From assembly GCA_029216955.1 (NCBI GenBank), contig JANAVB010002199.1, positions 15,850,956 through 15,914,955 of the forward strand: a stretch of DNA of 64,000 nucleotides, read 5' to 3'. A program made the position numbers and the translations under genes. This DNA comes from Iris pallida (Eukaryota > Streptophyta > Magnoliopsida > Asparagales > Iridaceae). The notes below the pieces were generated by a model that was not told the DNA's origin, ran no database searches, and was given only the letters and a program-made list of their open reading frames with translations. Below, piece after piece: positions 10,377 through 22,083 of this stretch. Within the stretch, counting starts at the first letter, position 1. Each line of letters begins with the position of its first letter.

Positions 10377-11087
10377 TTACGAGTCAAACAGGTCGGGATA
10401 TCGCGATCGGATATCATCCTCACGCTCCCACGTCGACTCACCCAAAGAGTGATGACCCCAAGCAACTCGGACTAACTTGATAGTCTTGTTCTTGAGTGTC
10501 TTCTCTCTTCGGTCCAATATAGACACGGGCCTCTCCTCATACGAAAGGTTGGTACCAACAACCAATTTCGAATGATCCAGGATGTGGCTCGGGTCCGGAA
10601 TATACCGTCGCAGTTGGGATACATGGAATACGTCATGCACCTCACGTAGCGACGGTGGAAGAGCGAGACGATAGGATACATCTCCTACTCGCTCCAGAAT
10701 GTCGAATGGCCCTATATACCTAGGACTAAGCTTTCCTCGCACGCCGAAACGAATGACGCCACGGTTAGGCGAAATTCTCAAGAATACATGGTCGCCGACA
10801 GAAAACTCAAGAGGGCGCCGATGAGAATCGGCCCAATGACGCTGGCGATCTTGGGCAACTCGAAGATGATCTCTGACTCTTCTGACCACTTCAACGGTCT
10901 GAGCAATTATTTTTGGACCAAGCATCTGCCTCTCTCCGACATCGTCCCAGGCTAGCGGGGATCGATACTTCCTACCATACAGTGCCTCGAACGGTGCCAT
11001 CAGGATACTGGCCTGGAAACTGTTGTTGTACGAGAATTCCACCAGGTGCACGTGATCTTCCACGAACCACCGAAGTCGAGTGTACAT
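10377..11087 (-). pseudogene. Tekay/Del-like integrase C-terminus with chromodomain-like tail
   Basis: This 236-aa frame continues the integrase after a frameshift in the overlap at about 11000-11087. It begins in the last part of the catalytic core (YNNSFQASI, APFEALYGRK), passes the SVGDHVFLRISP and GKLSPRYIGPF region (GPY/F module), and ends with VHDVFHVSQLRRY and a chromodomain-like stretch (VSILDRREKTL...VAWGHHSLGESTWE). In chromoviruses this tail steers integration towards particular chromatin. It ends with its own stop about 160 bp before the LTR, as expected. Only the upstream frame break makes it a pseudogene. Confidence 0.9.
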
Positions 11088-11638
11088 GACCGCAACATAT
11101 CTTCAAGAGTCTGGATCGTACGTTCCGACTGGCCATCTGTCTGTGGGTGATACGCTGAGCTGAACTGGAGGCGAGTTCCCAAACCTTCTTGCAAGCTACG
11201 CCAAAAGTGCGACGTAAATCTTGAATCTCTATCCGAAGTGATACTGACTGGTACACCGTGCAATCTGACAACCTGCCGGAGATACATCTCCGCTAGCTGA
11301 GCCGTCGACTGACCAACTCTGAACGGGAGAAAGTGAGCCACCTTCGTGAGCCTGTCTATGACAACCCAAATAGCGTCTCTGCCAGCTGGGGATCTAGGTA
11401 ATCCAGTCACGAAATTCATGGTTACATGCTCCCACTTCCATTCTGGAATCGGCAATGGTTGAAGTAGTCCAGCTGGTCTCTGATGTTCAGCCTTAACTTG
11501 TTGGCAGACTAAACAACGAGAGACAAACCTGGCTATCTCCCTCTTCATGCCATTCCACCAAAAGTGCTGACGAATATCACGGTACATTTTCGTGCCACCG
11601 GGATGAATGGAATACTGCGAACTGTGGGCCTCTGCCAT
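11000..11638 (-). pseudogene. Tekay/Del-like integrase: HHCC finger and most of the catalytic core
   Basis: The frame shows the HHCC zinc finger (H..., [21 protein letters not shown]) and then the DDE core. The first catalytic position reads TMNFVTGLP, where the family has Asp (MDFVTGLP). The second Asp (SDRDSRF) and the Glu (DGQSERTIQ) are present. The frame is lost near 11000-11087, and the remainder continues in the frame ending at 10377. Upstream it overlaps the RT-RNase H frame at 11545-11638, marking another frameshift. If the Asn is real, strand transfer would be inactive in this copy. Confidence 0.9.
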
Positions 11639-12885
11639 AATCTCCTGTCTGATATCTCTACTGGGTACACAAAACGCTTACCATGTCGAAGTGTACCGTC
11701 TTCATGAATGCATAACTCTGGTCTTCGTCCTGCCTCACACTCTGCTCTGAGTCGCTGAAGCTTGGAATCTGCTGACTGTGCCATCCGGATCCTCTCGACT
11801 ATAGTGGATTGAACTTGCATGCTGGCCATCAATGCCACACTGGAAGGGAGGACAACTTCTATACCCATCTTCTGAAGATCGGCTAACAGCTCTGGTTGTG
11901 CTGTTAGAAAATAAATTCCGGCTCTCCTGCTTAATGCATCTGCAACAACGTTAGCCTTCCCTGGGTGATACTGCAGGTTGACATCATAATCCACAAGCAG
12001 CTCTAGCCATCTCCTCTGACGCATGTTGAGATCCTTCTGGGTGAACACATACTTCAGACTCTTGTGGTCGGTGAAGATCTCCACCCTATCTCCGTACAAG
12101 TAGTGCCTCCACAACTTAAGTGCAAACACTACTGCTGCCAGCTCCAAGTCATGGGTTGGGTAATTTCTCTCATGGTCACGAAGTTGTCGTGACGCATAAG
12201 CTATTACCTTCCCATGCTGCATCAAAACACATCCTAAACCTCTGCCCGAAGCATCACAATACACTGAGAATCCTCCGGTTCCATCTGGAAGCGTGAGAAT
12301 AGGAGCCGTCATCAAGCCTCGCTTCAACCTCTCAAAAGAATCCTGGCACTCTGCTGTCCAAGCAAACTGCACATCCTTGCGGGTCAACTGGGTCAATGGC
12401 GCTGAAATTCGAGCAAAGTCTGAAACAAATCGCCGGTAGTAGCCGGCCAAGCCAAGAAAACTGCGAATTTTTGCCACTGTGCTAGGTACCGGCCACGTTT
12501 CAATGGCCACGATCTTCTGGGGATCCACTTCAACTCCTCCTCGGGTGATGATATGACCCAAGTACGAAATGCGATCGAGCCAGAACTCGCATTTACTAAA
12601 CTTGGCATATAACTGGTGCTCTCTGAGAATCTGGAGGACAACTCGGAGATGCTGCTCATGCTCCGCTTCACTCTTGCTGTAGACCAGGATGTCGTCTAGG
12701 AACACAATTACGAACTGATCCAAATAAGGCATGAAGATGCGATTCATGAGGTCCATGAATACAGCCGGCGCATTGGTTGCTCCAAATGGCATCACAAGGA
12801 ACTCCCAATGCCCATACCTAGATCTGAAAGCAGTCTTCGGAATGTCCTGCTCTCTGACTCTGATCTGATGGTATCCTGACCGCAA
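11545..12885 (-). pseudogene. Tekay/Del-like reverse transcriptase (palm onward) and RNase H
   Basis: The frame opens at RSGYHQIRV, part of RT motif 2-3. It carries [10 protein letters not shown] and the active-site box VFLDD (residues about 61-65), then the thumb ([12 protein letters not shown]). An RNase H follows with catalytic acidic residues in YCDASG, DLELAA, FTDHKSL and VVADALSRR. The N-terminal half of RT lies in the preceding frame (ending 12792), so a single-base indel near 12890-12900 splits the enzyme. The downstream end shifts into the integrase frame at about 11600. Confidence 0.92.
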
Positions 12886-14927
12886 GTCAATCTTCGAAAT
12901 ACTGACGCCCCTTTGAGTTGATCAAACAAGTCATCTATCCTCGGGAGAGGATATCTGTTCTTGATTGTCACTGAGTTCAAGGTACGATAATCAACACACA
13001 ATCTGGATGTACCATCCTTCTTTTTCACAAGAAGCATCGGGGCTCCCCAAGGCGATCCACTAGCACGAATGAATCCCTTGGTTCTGAGTTCTTCAATCAT
13101 CTTGTACAATATCTCTAACTCTGACGGCGCCATCCGGTAGACTCTCTCTGACACTGGGGCTGTCCCGGGAATCAAGTCGATGGTAAACTCGATCTCTCGC
13201 TCTGGCGGCATCCCTGGAAGCTCTTCTGGGAAAACATCTGGAAACTCTTCGACTATCCGAGGTAACTGTACTACTGCCACTGCCATCCGCAACACTGGAG
13301 GAGAAGGTTCAACTTCGCCTCGGGAGAAGGAAAACTCCGGCTCGCCTGGAATGCTAAAAATAATCCTGCCAATATGGCAGTCTATCCTAGCATACTGGTC
13401 CCTCAACCAATCCATCCCTAAGACCACATCATAATCGGCCATCGGGAACTCTATCAATCTAGCGGGGAATTCTCTACCGCTAACTACGACCCGACACGAG
13501 GAAAACACTCTATCAACTCCCACAAGTCCGTTACCAGTAAGTATATTGAGCCTTACTGATAATGACTCGGGCTCCAGTCCTATCCGTATCGCAAATCGTG
13601 CAGACATAAATGAATACGAGGCACCAGAATCAAATAATACTGAAGCTGGAAAGGTGTTGACGAGAATAGTACCTGCCACCACCTCACCTGGTGCTATTCC
13701 TTCTTCTCCCATGGTCAAAGCCAGCACTTGACCATGTCCTCTAGGTGCGGGTCCCCTCTGCTGAAAATTCCTCTGCCTGCTCTGGATTAGGGCTTGGGCT
13801 TGGGCTTGGGCATACTGTTGCGGTCTCTGCTGCTGGAATGCCTGGGCCTGCGTCGGCAATGGCCTTGGAAACGGGTACTGCAGCTGCTGCTGCTGCTGGA
13901 CTGGTGCTGGTCCTCTAACTGAAGGACTAGAGAAAGCGGATGAACTCCCCCTGTTCGGGCAGTTCCCAACCCTGTGGTCCAGGGCACCACAAACCAAGCA
14001 CAAGCCCTGTGCTCTACGATACTCTGACACCACATGTCCTGGCTTCCCGCAGTGTGAACATCCCACTGCGGAAGACTGCTTCTGCTTCTGCTGCTGAGGG
14101 TGCGTCGGGGTGGAGTGCTGAACCGACGTCACTGAGGCCGCCCGCCTCGGAGCTCCAATGGTCAAAGCCCTGGCTGCCGGGGCTGGTGCTGATGACTGAT
14201 TCATCTGCCCGTGAGATCGCTTCTGACCTCCGGTCCTATCCACGATCCTCTGGGAGGTACATTCGTGCCTCCGGGCTGCTCTCAACACTGCATTAAAAGT
14301 CTGATGCTCAAACTGCTCCACCGCCAATAAAATCTCTAGGTGGAGCCCCTGCTGGAACTGCTGGGCTCTATCGAACTCGGTCGCCACCAAGGTGGGAGCA
14401 AACCGACTAAGCCTGGAGAACTCGGCCGCATATCCATCGACCGTCCTGCCCATCTGCTTCAGATTGGTGAACCTCGTCTGTAGATCATACCGAGCTACAG
14501 CATCAAAATACTTGGTCTGGAATCTCTCCCTGAATACTGCCCATGAAATAGGGGCCACTAATCCATCGGCCTGCGCTGCCCACCAGCTGCGAGCAAGATC
14601 CAATAGCTGCAGGCGCACCACGGCCACCTTCTCGTTCTCTGGAGTCCTGGCTGCTTCTAGAATTACCTCTATGTCCTGAAGCCATGCATCTGCAGCGATC
14701 GCATCTTCACTGCCATCGAAGAAGGGAGGGTTCAAGCGCTTGAAGCTGTTGGCCGCGCTATTACCCTGATGACTTCCTCTGGTCAAAGCATCTGCCACCG
14801 CCTGGTGCAAGGCATCTCCGCGACGATCTTGGGAAGCTAATAGGGACCTGATGAGACCCACCAAAGTGCCATCATCAGGTTCTACAGGCTGGACGGGCTG
14901 AACTGGTGGTTCTCCTTCGGTAGGCAT
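12792..14927 (-). pseudogene. Tekay/Del-like gag, protease and N-terminal reverse transcriptase
   Basis: This frame of about 711 aa starts at a Met 300 bp inside the PBS. Residues about 60-230 are a retrotransposon gag ([25 protein letters not shown]). Two zinc knuckles follow: the first (290-303) is C-x2-C-x4-H-x4-Y, missing its last Cys, and the second (310-323) is intact CCHC. A Q-rich linker leads to an aspartic protease (LFDSGAS, about 432-438) and RT motif 1 ([28 protein letters not shown]). The last part of the frame is out of phase: after about 12900 the real protein continues in another frame. Function in the family: capsid formation, polyprotein cleavage, cDNA synthesis. Confidence 0.92.
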
Positions 14928-15212
14928 GACTCTGGAGGCTACTCCTGAATGCTGGGCTTGATCTCCAGGTTGCTGCTGGTCCGCGGGAGGTGCACCGCCT
15001 TGCTGGTCGGCAGGTCCAGGAACAATGCCGCTGAAGAAGACGACATAGGGAACAATAAGGAAGGACCATGACAGATCAACGATATAAGCATGTGATCAGG
15101 TCAAGATTCTCAGGGATTTGAAGATACGAGCAGAGATCAAGGGCGAATACTGATTGAGACATCTATTCGGTAAACCCTTACATATCTTGATTTACAAGAC
15201 CTGCATGGGCTA

Positions 15213-15224
15213 CCACTAAAACCA
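15213..15224 (-). other. degenerate primer-binding site
   Basis: Next to the 5' LTR (right LTR) the minus strand reads TGGTTTTAGTGG. Against the usual initiator-Met tRNA PBS TGGTATCAGAGC it matches 8 of 12 positions. The two non-autonomous LTR elements at 41449 and 46845 have the exact PBS, so this one is probably decayed. Confidence 0.55.
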
Positions 15225-18145
15225 TGTCACGCCCCAGAACCAGAATACTGGAGAGCGGGGGCAGACATAGCCAGCTACGTATAATGAAATGGAATCCACG
15301 TCACTATACGGTCACGGCTGTCTAGATATATGAGGGTTTAACTACAATCCATCAGTCTCCTATGGTCAAGAACAAGCCTATTGTCTCAATCACAAGCAAG
15401 TAGTAACAGTCACAAGATATTAGAGCATCAATATACAATAGTAACGTCCCATACATTACATATTGGATGATCATGAAGCTAGTCGTACAAAATGTCAGGA
15501 CTAGCAAGAGTTTCAGTCATACATGATCAACCCTAGGATTTGTCAATCATGTTACAGCCCGTAGGCAGACAGTAAATAAGGTGCAATACGAGCTAACACG
15601 TGCTCGCCGGCTAAACGCCTCAAAAGAATAATTTTACAAATAGAGTGGGAGACAAAAGAAACCCACTCGTTGCCCTGGTTACGCCTGGTGGTCACCATCG
15701 GCTGGAAGACAGGTGGATCCTCTGCTTGTGCTCTCCGATATCTGGCCACACAAAACCAGCTGGGTCAGACCCCAGAAAGAGCAAGTGCCACAAAGGAGGC
15801 TTCACTTAGGAACTAAAACCAGCATATCACATAGAATATTAAAGATAATAATAAGAACTGATAATAATAGAGATAACACATAAACTGAGTACGAGGAAAC
15901 TATTCAAGTAGCCAGGTCACAACCCTTAAACCAACAAGGACCGGGTTGCAGCCCTTCACCTGAATAGAAACCCGTCTCAAATACTATTGGTACAGTGAAG
16001 ACAATAAACGAAGAGAGGACACAGAACTGCTCCGGGAGCCAGGTTACAACCCTTAAACCAAACAAGGACCGGGTTGTAACCCTTCGCCTGAACAGAACTG
16101 GACCCCTGATCTTTATTGCTAAGGCCAGTATAAATAATCATGGTATTAAGGTAAGGTAAAACATGACGAACATGGCATGGGATTGCAATAAGACAATAAA
16201 CGAAGAGAGGACACAGAACTGCTCCGGAGCCAGGTTACAACCCTTAAACCAAACAAGGACCGGGGTTGTAACCCTTCGCCTGAACAGAACTGGACCCCCG
16301 ATCGTTATTGTTAAGGCAAGCATCATAATCATGTCATGTCACAATCTTGCACAGGATCAGGATAAGACTAAGCTGGAATAAACTACATCCAATCAATCAC
16401 GGCCAATCAAGAGTACGGCTTGATACTTTTAACTAACTAGGGTTATCACAGCCTAGTTACTAGCAAGATGCAATGAGATTATCCCAACAGCCACAAGCCC
16501 TGCAGACCATCCGTTATCCAGGTCGAATGTCCGTTTAGGAAGAATGCAACACATGACTGTGTGCTGGAAATGTGCCCTACTCGTCGGTAGGCTACAAGTC
16601 CACTGAATGCGCCCAGATAACGGGATTGCCTGTAGCTGGAATCTCTTCATGACTACTGAATCATTCTAGTTAATTAGCCTTAGTCAATTTCAGTAGGTAC
16701 CCCTGACCGTGGTACTCAGGGTCCCCATCCTAGACATGATGCAAGACAGTACTAGTTTATTTGTACAAACACAATCGCCCACGGTGTCCAAGTCTTTCAT
16801 ACTTGTCATGTCAGGCTAGCTGTCGTAACAGCATGCCGAGTATATCATGTCAGTTTACTTGTCAAGAGTGCGCCACAGCGGGCCACTATCGTGTTCTATT
16901 CTTACAATATTATGAATGAGAGAAACTTGCATAAAATAACTAGTGACATATTCTTGATGCCAAGGAAATGATCTACAACTTCCACGTTGGGAGTTGGGAG
17001 AAATTCGAGCCATATTCAGTCAATTAGGACATATAACAGTTAGAAATAGTCAAAATGCATTATGCGGCCTATTCTGCGACACCATATGCGGCCAACTGCG
17101 ACATGCGGCTTATGCGGCTCAACTGCGACATCATATGCGGCCTACTGCGACATGCGGCTCATGCAGCTCAACTGCGGCATGCTATGCGGCCAACTGCGAC
17201 ATGCGGCTCATGCGGCTCGACTGCGACATGCTATGCGGCCAACTGCGACATGCGGCTCATGCGCTCAACTGCGACATCATATGCGGCCAACTGCGACATG
17301 TCTCATGCGGCTCGACAGCGACATGCTATGCGGCCAACTGCGACATATGTCTCATGTGGCTCGACACGACATGCTATGCGGCCAACTGCGACAGCGGCTC
17401 ATGCGGCTCACTGCGACATCATATGCGGCCAACTGCGACATGCGCTCATGCGGCTCAACTGCGACTCATATGCGGCCAACTGCGACATGCGTCTGCGCTC
17501 GACTGCGACATGCTATGCGGCCAACTGCGACATATGTCTCATGCTGCAGATGAACATAGAAGTTTGACCAAAATTGTTTTGGCCATAACTTCCTCTTATC
17601 CGAAGTCGAAATCAAGCGAAACAAAAGCCAAACTGCATGAAATTGAATTCTCTACAACATAGAACCATTATTTTCGAAAATAACCAAGTTTTAGAGATCA
17701 AACCAAGAAAACTGAAAAGTTATAAACTTAGATCTACAAGAAATTATCCATCAAATGAAAAAGGCCAAGTTCTAAAGAGTCTTAAAATCAAGTAAGGAAG
17801 AGAATGGAACAATAAAACTTGAGATCCAACATGAAGCAAGTTTACACTTGCCTAGCTCTCTTCCCTGGTAGGTAGAAGAGTAATGGTGGAGAAGAAGAAG
17901 TGAAGAAGAAGAATATGAAGAGAGAGAGAGAGTTAGGTAGAAATATAAATGAGGGTGGTGGTGGTAGGTGGGGTTTTCTTTTGTTCATGGTGAACCCAAA
18001 AGCAAACCAAACCAAGCTAAGCCGACCAAGCTAAGCCAATACATACAGGAAAATACGCAAATAACCATACAGAAAAATACGCAAATACGAGTCAAGAATA
18101 CGTACACGTATACCAAGATACGTAATACAAACTATAGGCATTACA
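15225..18145 (-). repeat. right LTR (5' LTR of the minus-oriented Tekay/Del-like element)
   Basis: 2921 bp, colinear with 7160-10214 but about 130 bp shorter. Part of the loss is fewer minisatellite units (about 17050-17545). The rest is many scattered one-base deletions, mostly in short homopolymers (for example ACCGGGG to ACCGGG, GGGAGG to GGGAG). Confidence 0.95.
17050..17545. repeat. 49-bp minisatellite in the right LTR
   Basis: Same units as at 9005-9605 with fewer copies and several one- or two-base losses. Open frames here are artefacts. Confidence 0.9.
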
Positions 18146-18189
18146 GATAAAAAGATGTAGACCCCACCACAATTTTTAGTCTTAATCCC

Positions 18190-18267
18190 ACCATGTAATT
18201 CCAATCCAACGTGTATAACATAGGTTGGTTCTATAATACAAAATCAATTGTTGGTTCTAGACACTTA
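18190..18267. repeat. right arm of the split inverted-repeat element
   Basis: It is the inverted counterpart of 7073-7154 (CAATCCAAC, ATAGGTTGGTTCTATAATAC). It is followed by a TA/GA tract to about 18316 and then by the remaining part of hAT-like copy 2. Confidence 0.65.
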
Positions 18268-18284
18268 TATATCTATAATATATA

Positions 18285-18315
<31 letters not shown>

Positions 18316-18543
18316 AGAATAAGGGAGGTGAGGTGCTATATGTCATCCCCCATGCTATCATGATCATGTACTTGTACACTTTGGTTCGATTTCGTATTTT
18401 GTTATTTCGATTTTCTGTCAAATTTAATTTTTTTTTATATTGATTCGATTTGAATCGATTATCGAATGCTCATCCCTAGTTGTGAGTGAACGACTTACAA
18501 CACTTACGTCAATTTTCCACTAATAATATTTTGCATATGTCGG

Positions 18544-19389
18544 TAGGGATGAGCATTATTCAGTTTTTAACCAAAAATCGATCATCCGACCTAATAAGAG
18601 ATTCGGTTCGGTTTTAAAAAAAAATTTAAGTTCGGTTTCGGTTTTGAAATATTAAAAAAATTTATTCGGTTTCGATTTCGGTCGAAAACCGAATAAGAAA
18701 TTTTTTATATACATTGTTGTAACTAAATATGTATAGGTATATACTATATCTATATACTAAGGCCTCGTTTGGTTCACGAAAGGAAATGATTCCCTTGTAT
18801 TTTCCATAAAAATGGAAAGTAGGATTCCTGTCACATTTTCTTTCCCTTGTTTGGTAAACAAGGAACTACCTAGAAAAAGAAAGCAAATATAATATGTTCC
18901 TTAATATCCGTAACCTTTTAAAATAAAATATATTGTAAAAAATAACATTAATGTTAAAAATAAGCAATGACACATGGTTACTTTGTCAAACTTTTGTAAT
19001 AAATGTTGGAAAAAGAAGGAGAAATCAGTCCCTGGTTCTTGAGTGGAACCATATTCCCACCAATTTTTTCCCTTGTCAGGAAATTGATTCCCAAGTTTGT
19101 GGCTACCAAACAAAGAAGGAACAACTTTCCTTTCTTGGTTCCTTAAATTCGTGAGCCAAACGAGACCTAAATATATTTAGGTACATTTAGTTACTAAATA
19201 TCTTAACAAAAAAAGTTCAATAATCAAAAAATAATAAACCGAAAATCGAACCGTTTTAATTTGGTTTGGTTTAATCGGTTATAGATAAATTAGGTTCAGT
19301 TTTCGATTTTGCTTATTCGATTGTCGATCGAATTTAACTTTTTGATTATTGATTCGATTTGAACCGAATTAACCGAATGCTCACCGCTA
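18544..19389. mobile_element. hAT-like non-autonomous element, copy 3
   Basis: Left terminus TAGGGATGAGCATTATTC and inverted right terminus TAGCGGTGAGCATTCGG, with CGGTTCGGTTTT-type internal segments shared with copies 1 and 2. No matching 8-bp flank is seen, so the duplication has decayed or the boundary is off by a few bases. A Harbinger-like MITE (18761-19167) is nested inside. Confidence 0.65.
18761..19167 (+). mobile_element. Harbinger/Tourist-like MITE, copy A
   Basis: 407 bp with terminal inverted repeats GGCCTCGTTTGGTTCACGAA and (inverted) GGTCTCGTTTGGCTCACGAA, flanked by TAA on both sides (18758-18760 and 19168-19170). The 3-bp TAA duplication and GG(C/T)CTCGTTTGG termini fit PIF/Harbinger. 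A second copy lies inverted at 33271-33731. No ORF. Confidence 0.8.
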
Positions 19390-20318
19390 GCCGAGAAATC
19401 CATATATATTGTTTATTGTTTATTGTATGGTTTGATAGTTTCACTTTGCGCCAATAGATTCTATACGGAAAATGCTTTCTTGCCCGTAGGCGGCCAGCCC
19501 GCCCGCCTGCGTGGCACTCTCCCGTCCATGGCCCCCCCCTGTTAGCATGGGGTCCGTGCCATTGACTGGCCAATTGGAGAGGGCCACGTGGCGGACGGAC
19601 TGGCCCCCCGCGGGCCAAATAGCAGTCCCCATTTCTATAATATTATTGATCAGGCCAAGGTCCCCCCCTGAGCGGAATGAATCCCACGTCCGTACGAGTG
19701 ATGGGGACCTATCCATGTGATCGTCTGCCCCATCAGGTTGGGTGTAGCTTTCTATGCGTTGCAGGCAGCAGAAGGAGATCTCCTTTTGGTATCCCTAGAT
19801 TTCAAGGTAGGGTAGGGTTGCCCTAGGGGAGGGCTACCAGGGCTCATTCAAACAAAACATTATTTAGCCCTAATCACAAATGCCCTTAAATATTAACATG
19901 TGTAAGAGGGAGCTTAAATTAAGGGTCCATTAAATTAAGTAACCTTATCTATTCTACTGTATATAGAAAAACTTGACGTAAATTTTTAAATTCTAAAAAT
20001 ATTCTACATGTTTATACAATAAAAAATGGTTCATTAATTTTAATAAAGACAATTAGTATTACGAAGACTATCTTTTGATCTTTCTAAAGAGTCTTCATTA
20101 GTTAATTAAAAGAATATTAGAATACGTTTATGACACGTATGCTAGTAACCATAACCCCAACCACCACCACCACAAACCACCCATAATCTATACAATGGAG
20201 ATTTGTTCCTATAAAAAGTCACAAGATGCACATGAAACCACCGACCAATTTTAGGTTTATGGTATTTAACATAACATGGAAAGAAGGGCTAAATCATTGA
20301 TTAAGAAATAACAAGGGG
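19390..20318. other. intergenic DNA with a GC-rich block
   Basis: Positions 19450-19860 are clearly more GC-rich than the surroundings, with runs of seven C and the hairpin-capable stretch CCACGTGGCGG. Short frames on both strands show no recognisable domain. The rest is AT-rich and featureless. Confidence 0.4.
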
Positions 20319-20752
20319 TAATGCTATTTGGCTTCCAAATTTTTGGATGGTACCATCTACCATTACATGGCATATGACATATCTGATGACATGACATCTG
20401 ACATGACAAAATTAAACATTAAACATTATATTAATATTAATATCAAATTAACATGATATTAATATTAAAATTAATATTAATATTAACATTAATATTAACT
20501 TTACATTAACATTAAATTTATTAATAATAATTAAAATTAGCATTAATATTAACATTAAATTAATATTAGTATCAAATTACATGTACTATATTACTATTAA
20601 CACTAGAATTACTAACATTAAATTAAATTATTAAAATTAGCATTAACATTAACAATAATAAATTTTGGATAAATTTTTTTTTGTTAAACATGTCATGTCA
20701 GATGTCTATAATAGAAACGGTATCACCAAAAAATTGAGAGCCAAATAGCTTT
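20319..20752. mobile_element. MITE with an (ATTAAT)-rich core
   Basis: Ends are inverted over about 30 bp (left TAATGCTATTTGGCTTCC, right inverted GCTATTTGGCTCTCAA), with GACATGACATCTGACATG repeats near both ends. The core is an AT-only array of ATTAATATTAAC variants. It resembles the element at 4482-4802. Confidence 0.65.
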
Positions 20753-22051
20753 GATTGGTTCATCCATGCGAATAAAAAAATGGTAAGTATATGAGTATAA
20801 TATCCAACTAATAACTAAAATGTTCATTTGGCGTGAGTTGGAGACGGGTCGAGTTGATGCCTTCTAGTTTTAGTGGTTAATATATGGAGACATAACGCAT
20901 TCTGACTGACAATTTTCTATCCCATTAGAAGCAGATTAACCGTTTATTCAGTTAATGATGTGAGTCACGATCTTTTTGAATTTGTACCTTTGTCTTTTAC
21001 ATTCAAGCAATGAGACCACCTTGACCAATGTGCTCTTCCTACTAATATGCTAAGTTTGGAAGAAAGTGAACCAATATCTTCATTCATCTGAGACCTTATT
21101 TGGTTTGCCAAAAGAAAAGGAGTCCCTAGGCACTAGCTTAGTGGTAGTACGGGAGACCGTCCAAGCATAGTCTTGGATTCGAATCTCTCCTCGGACGGCT
21201 GGATGGCTTACTTAGTCACAGTTCGACTTTGAGAAAGGACAGTCAAAAATAAAATAATAATAATAATATTTGTTCTTTCTTTTATTTGAAAAGAGTATTT
21301 CCTCATTTGGTTCTTGGAAAGAAAAAAAAAATATTTTTTTTTCTCGTCATAAATTAAGTTTCTTTTGTTTTCCACGATGTTTGAAAAGTCCAAAAAAAAA
21401 AGGATGAAAAAATGAATCATTTGATGTAAAAATAAACTATAGAAACCTTTTTTTTTTCTTTCATTTGAGAATTATCTTGTTTATTGTTTTCTTTGATATA
21501 AATACTTCCTTTTTTTTTTGGTTTTCAAAATCTTGATTCTGCGAATCAAAAGTGGCATAAAAGAAACTCTATAGCCCTCAGGTCCGGCCTCGAGGATTGG
21601 ATTGTCCTATTTTGTAGTTAATTTTGTTTGTCCCTTGATCCTTATGTCACCCGTCCTGGTGATCATCTGCGGTCCTGATCTTTGGTGTGGATCACGAGAA
21701 GTTGCTTTAGCAGAGAAAAAAAATTACCCAAGTCTCCAGTCTTGTCCGATTTATCCGAGGGCCGGCCCTGTAGCCACTCCCAATCAATTAAAGCACTAGC
21801 TTCTCATCCAAATACTATAATATATGTAACCTTAATCTCTCTTAATTTGCAATCTCAATTTGACACGAGCTAGGAGGATGGAATCTTAACACAATATGTG
21901 TTCTTTGTTGGCTGTGCTCGATCCGTAGTATAGTAAACAAAGCTTAGGTGGTGGTGGTGGTGGTGGTGGGTGGGTCATGCCATGGCGATGGGCAACAACC
22001 TAGTACCCCATTTTGTACTCATTCACATGTTAACACCCACACCCCCCCCCC

Positions 22052-22083
<32 letters not shown>

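Larger units (their letters stand above)
7160..18145 (-). mobile_element. complete Ty3/gypsy LTR retrotransposon, Tekay/Del-like chromovirus
   Basis: Two long terminal repeats (7160-10214 and 15225-18145) enclose an internal region coding on the minus strand for gag, protease, reverse transcriptase, RNase H, integrase and a chromodomain-like tail. The outermost bases are TGTCAC...TTACA (TG...CA), and both flanks carry GATAA (7155-7159 and 18146-18150), the 5-bp target duplication. Domain order, C-terminal chromodomain, 3-kb LTRs and 11-kb total length fit the Tekay/Del clade. The coding region has three frame breaks and an altered integrase residue, so this copy looks dead, subject to possible assembly errors. 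Confidence 0.95.
6498..18478. mobile_element. hAT-like non-autonomous element, copy 2, containing a nested stack
   Basis: The left end TAGGGGTGACCATTATTCG and the right end (inverted TAGGGATGAGCATTCG) match, and both are flanked by GTTGTGAG. An 8-bp duplication with TAGGG termini points to the hAT superfamily. The element's own sequence (CGGTTCGGTTTT segments) survives only at 6498-6656 and about 18370-18478. Everything between is later insertion: SINE copies and (TA)n tracts, a second inverted-repeat element, and the 11-kb LTR retrotransposon. No transposase is present. Confidence 0.7.

Noticed and set aside
19630..19660. TAATATTAT in a GC-rich block, considered as a geminivirus-type replication origin
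   Set aside because: It is not the exact nonanucleotide, no stem of the right kind surrounds it, and no viral-type replication or coat protein frame is present nearby.
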